Source: Lentzea terrae
GTDB lineage: Bacteria; Actinomycetota; Actinomycetes; Mycobacteriales; Pseudonocardiaceae
Length of the DNA stretch: 64,000 nt
Assembly (NCBI RefSeq): GCF_003265345.1
Contig: NZ_QFWW01000007.1
Location: 270,036 to 334,035, forward strand
Direction: 5' to 3'
The first letter of the stretch is position 1; each line of letters opens with the position of its first letter. Positions 63,173 through 64,000 of the stretch are shown here, piece by piece. Made by a program: the position numbers and the translations under genes. Under the pieces are notes generated by a model. The model was not told where the DNA came from, made no database searches, and worked only from the letters and a program-made list of their open reading frames with translations.

Positions 63173-63532
63173 ATGGTCGGACAACTTCGCTCTGTGGTGC
63201 TGGACTGTCCTGATCCCTCCGAACTGGCGTCGTTCTACGAGAAACTCCTCGGCGCCGAACGCCTGGCGGGCGGTGACGACACCTGGGTGGTGATCGTCGC
63301 CGGCGGCACGCGTCTCGCGTTCCAGCGTTCGGACGACTACCAGCCGCCCACGTTCCCCGATCCGCACGGCTCGCAGCAGTTCCACCTCGACGTGCTGGTC
63401 GAGGACATCGAGGAAGCCGAGCCCAAGGCGTTGGCGCTCGGCGCACGGTTGGTGCAGAAGGACAACGACGACACGTTCCGGGTGTACGCGGACCCTGTGG
63501 GGCACCCGTTCTGCCTCGTGTGGCTCACATAG
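63173..63532 (+). CDS. VOC/glyoxalase-like protein
   Basis: This 119-residue protein is a single vicinal-oxygen-chelate fold: SVVLDCPDPSELASFYEKLLG at the start and FHLDVLVEDIEEAEPKALALGA in the middle. It ends with YADPVGHPFCLV. The likely metal ligands include the His in QFHLDV; the final Glu seen in glyoxalase I is replaced by Cys in HPFCLV. Substrate unknown. It starts 11 bp after the preceding gene. Confidence 0.85.
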   Translation: MVGQLRSVVLDCPDPSELASFYEKLLGAERLAGGDDTWVVIVAGGTRLAFQRSDDYQPPTFPDPHGSQQFHLDVLVEDIEEAEPKALALGARLVQKDNDDTFRVYADPVGHPFCLVWLT

Positions 63533-63539
63533 TTCAGGC

Positions 63540-63705
63540 AGGCCCTGCGCCGAGGGTCTCGTTCGATGAAAGCCGCGGCTGAGGTGGTTCCTGGCGGTGC
63601 GGGCGGCCGACCCGCATACCGGTGTTGTATTCGGGTCGGCCGCCCGTGCCCCCAGGGGCCGCCTCAGCCCCGGCTTTCGCGGACAGGACCCTCGGCGCAG
63701 GGCCT
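63540..63705. repeat. 166-bp near-perfect palindrome
   Basis: Three nested arm pairs make one long hairpin: 19 bp perfect (63540-63558 with 63687-63705), about 18 of 20 bp (63568-63587 with 63659-63678) and 15 bp perfect (63600-63614 with 63632-63646). The central loop is 17 nt. It fills the gap between two plus-strand genes. Confidence 0.85.
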
Positions 63706-63717
63706 ACTGTGGGCCGC

Positions 63718-64000
63718 ATGGACTTCGACGTCATCGTCATCGGTGGTGGCCCTGTTGGGGAGAACGTGGCGTGGCGGACGGCCGCGGGAGGCCTGTCCAC
63801 CGCCATGATCGAGAAGGAGCTGGTCGGCGGCGAGTGTTCGTACTGGGCGTGCATGCCGTCGAAGGCGTTGCTGCGGCCCGGTCACGCGCTCGCGGCCGCC
63901 CGGCGCGTGCAGGGTGTGAACGCCGGATCGCTGGACCCGGAACAGGTGCTGGCGCGGCGCACCGGCTTCACCTCCAACTGGGACGACTCCGGCCAGGTCA
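63718..64000 (+). CDS. Pyridine nucleotide-disulfide oxidoreductase, 5' part only
   Basis: The first 94 residues are visible and the gene runs past the window. The FAD-binding motif is VIGGGPVGENVA at residues 7-18. The redox-active disulfide is C-x4-C in ECSYWACMPSK, as in dihydrolipoamide dehydrogenase, where Asn-Val usually lies between. The group includes lipoamide, mycothione and mercuric reductases, so the exact substrate is open. The start at 63718 lies directly behind the long palindrome. Confidence 0.88.
   Translation, partial: MDFDVIVIGGGPVGENVAWRTAAGGLSTAMIEKELVGGECSYWACMPSKALLRPGHALAAARRVQGVNAGSLDPEQVLARRTGFTSNWDDSGQV

Overview
The window is high-GC actinomycete chromosome with GTG/TTG starts, SARP-type regulation, SCP2/mycothiol-type protein remains and a fasR-fabD-fabH-acpP-fabF operon. 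Gene content and protein style point to Pseudonocardiales (Lentzea/Saccharothrix-like); this is inference, as no rRNA is present.

Positions about 620-21200 form a secondary-metabolite cluster. It holds a stand-alone adenylation domain with a valine-type specificity code, a stand-alone PCP, a KASIII-like acyltransferase of the CerJ type, three cytochromes P450, two dehydrogenases, an epoxide hydrolase, an NmrA-type protein, a group D flavin monooxygenase with an NTF2-like partner, an SRPBCC protein, two MFS exporters and three small lipocalin-like proteins. A SARP activator is co-transcribed with an acetolactate synthase pair whose small subunit is a single ACT domain (IlvM size). No PKS module, NRPS condensation domain, terpene synthase or MbtH protein is visible. 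Nearly every divergent gap carries 11-bp-spaced heptamer repeats ending 8 bp before a -10-like hexamer, on one or both strands; this is the SARP-box geometry and predicts one regulon. The combined picture is a valine-supplied, valyl-PCP based pathway whose scaffold cannot be named from this window.

Positions 21579-26265 hold a DesK-type histidine kinase and a convergent NarL-type regulator, an SDR with a degraded catalytic motif, and a TetR gene facing a small-protein/SDR operon across a palindromic operator. Positions 26493-35610 are mixed: lipA, a membrane protein with a ParB-like end, a saccharopine-dehydrogenase-like enzyme, two GNATs, a fourth P450, small unknowns, a low-GC secreted protein, tRNA-Val, AhpE-type peroxiredoxin and a DUF3052 protein. 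Positions 35931-51792 are largely core: aceE, a deletion scar with two gene tails, an M14 peptidase with PnuC, a phytase, an AlkZ-like HTH_42 protein, a nucleotidyltransferase, a CmpX-like membrane protein, a tripeptidyl-peptidase-like hydrolase and the fatty-acid synthase operon.

Positions 53476-59724 are a class III lanthipeptide (SapB/AmfS-type) locus: LanKC synthetase, a 52-residue precursor with a Gly-rich linker and two labionin motifs, and two ABC half-transporters. It is preceded by an AT-richer promoter region with perfect inverted repeats. The right end holds a DUF3145 protein, a secreted subtilase, a membrane protein, a VOC protein, a 166-bp near-perfect palindrome and the start of a flavoprotein disulfide reductase.
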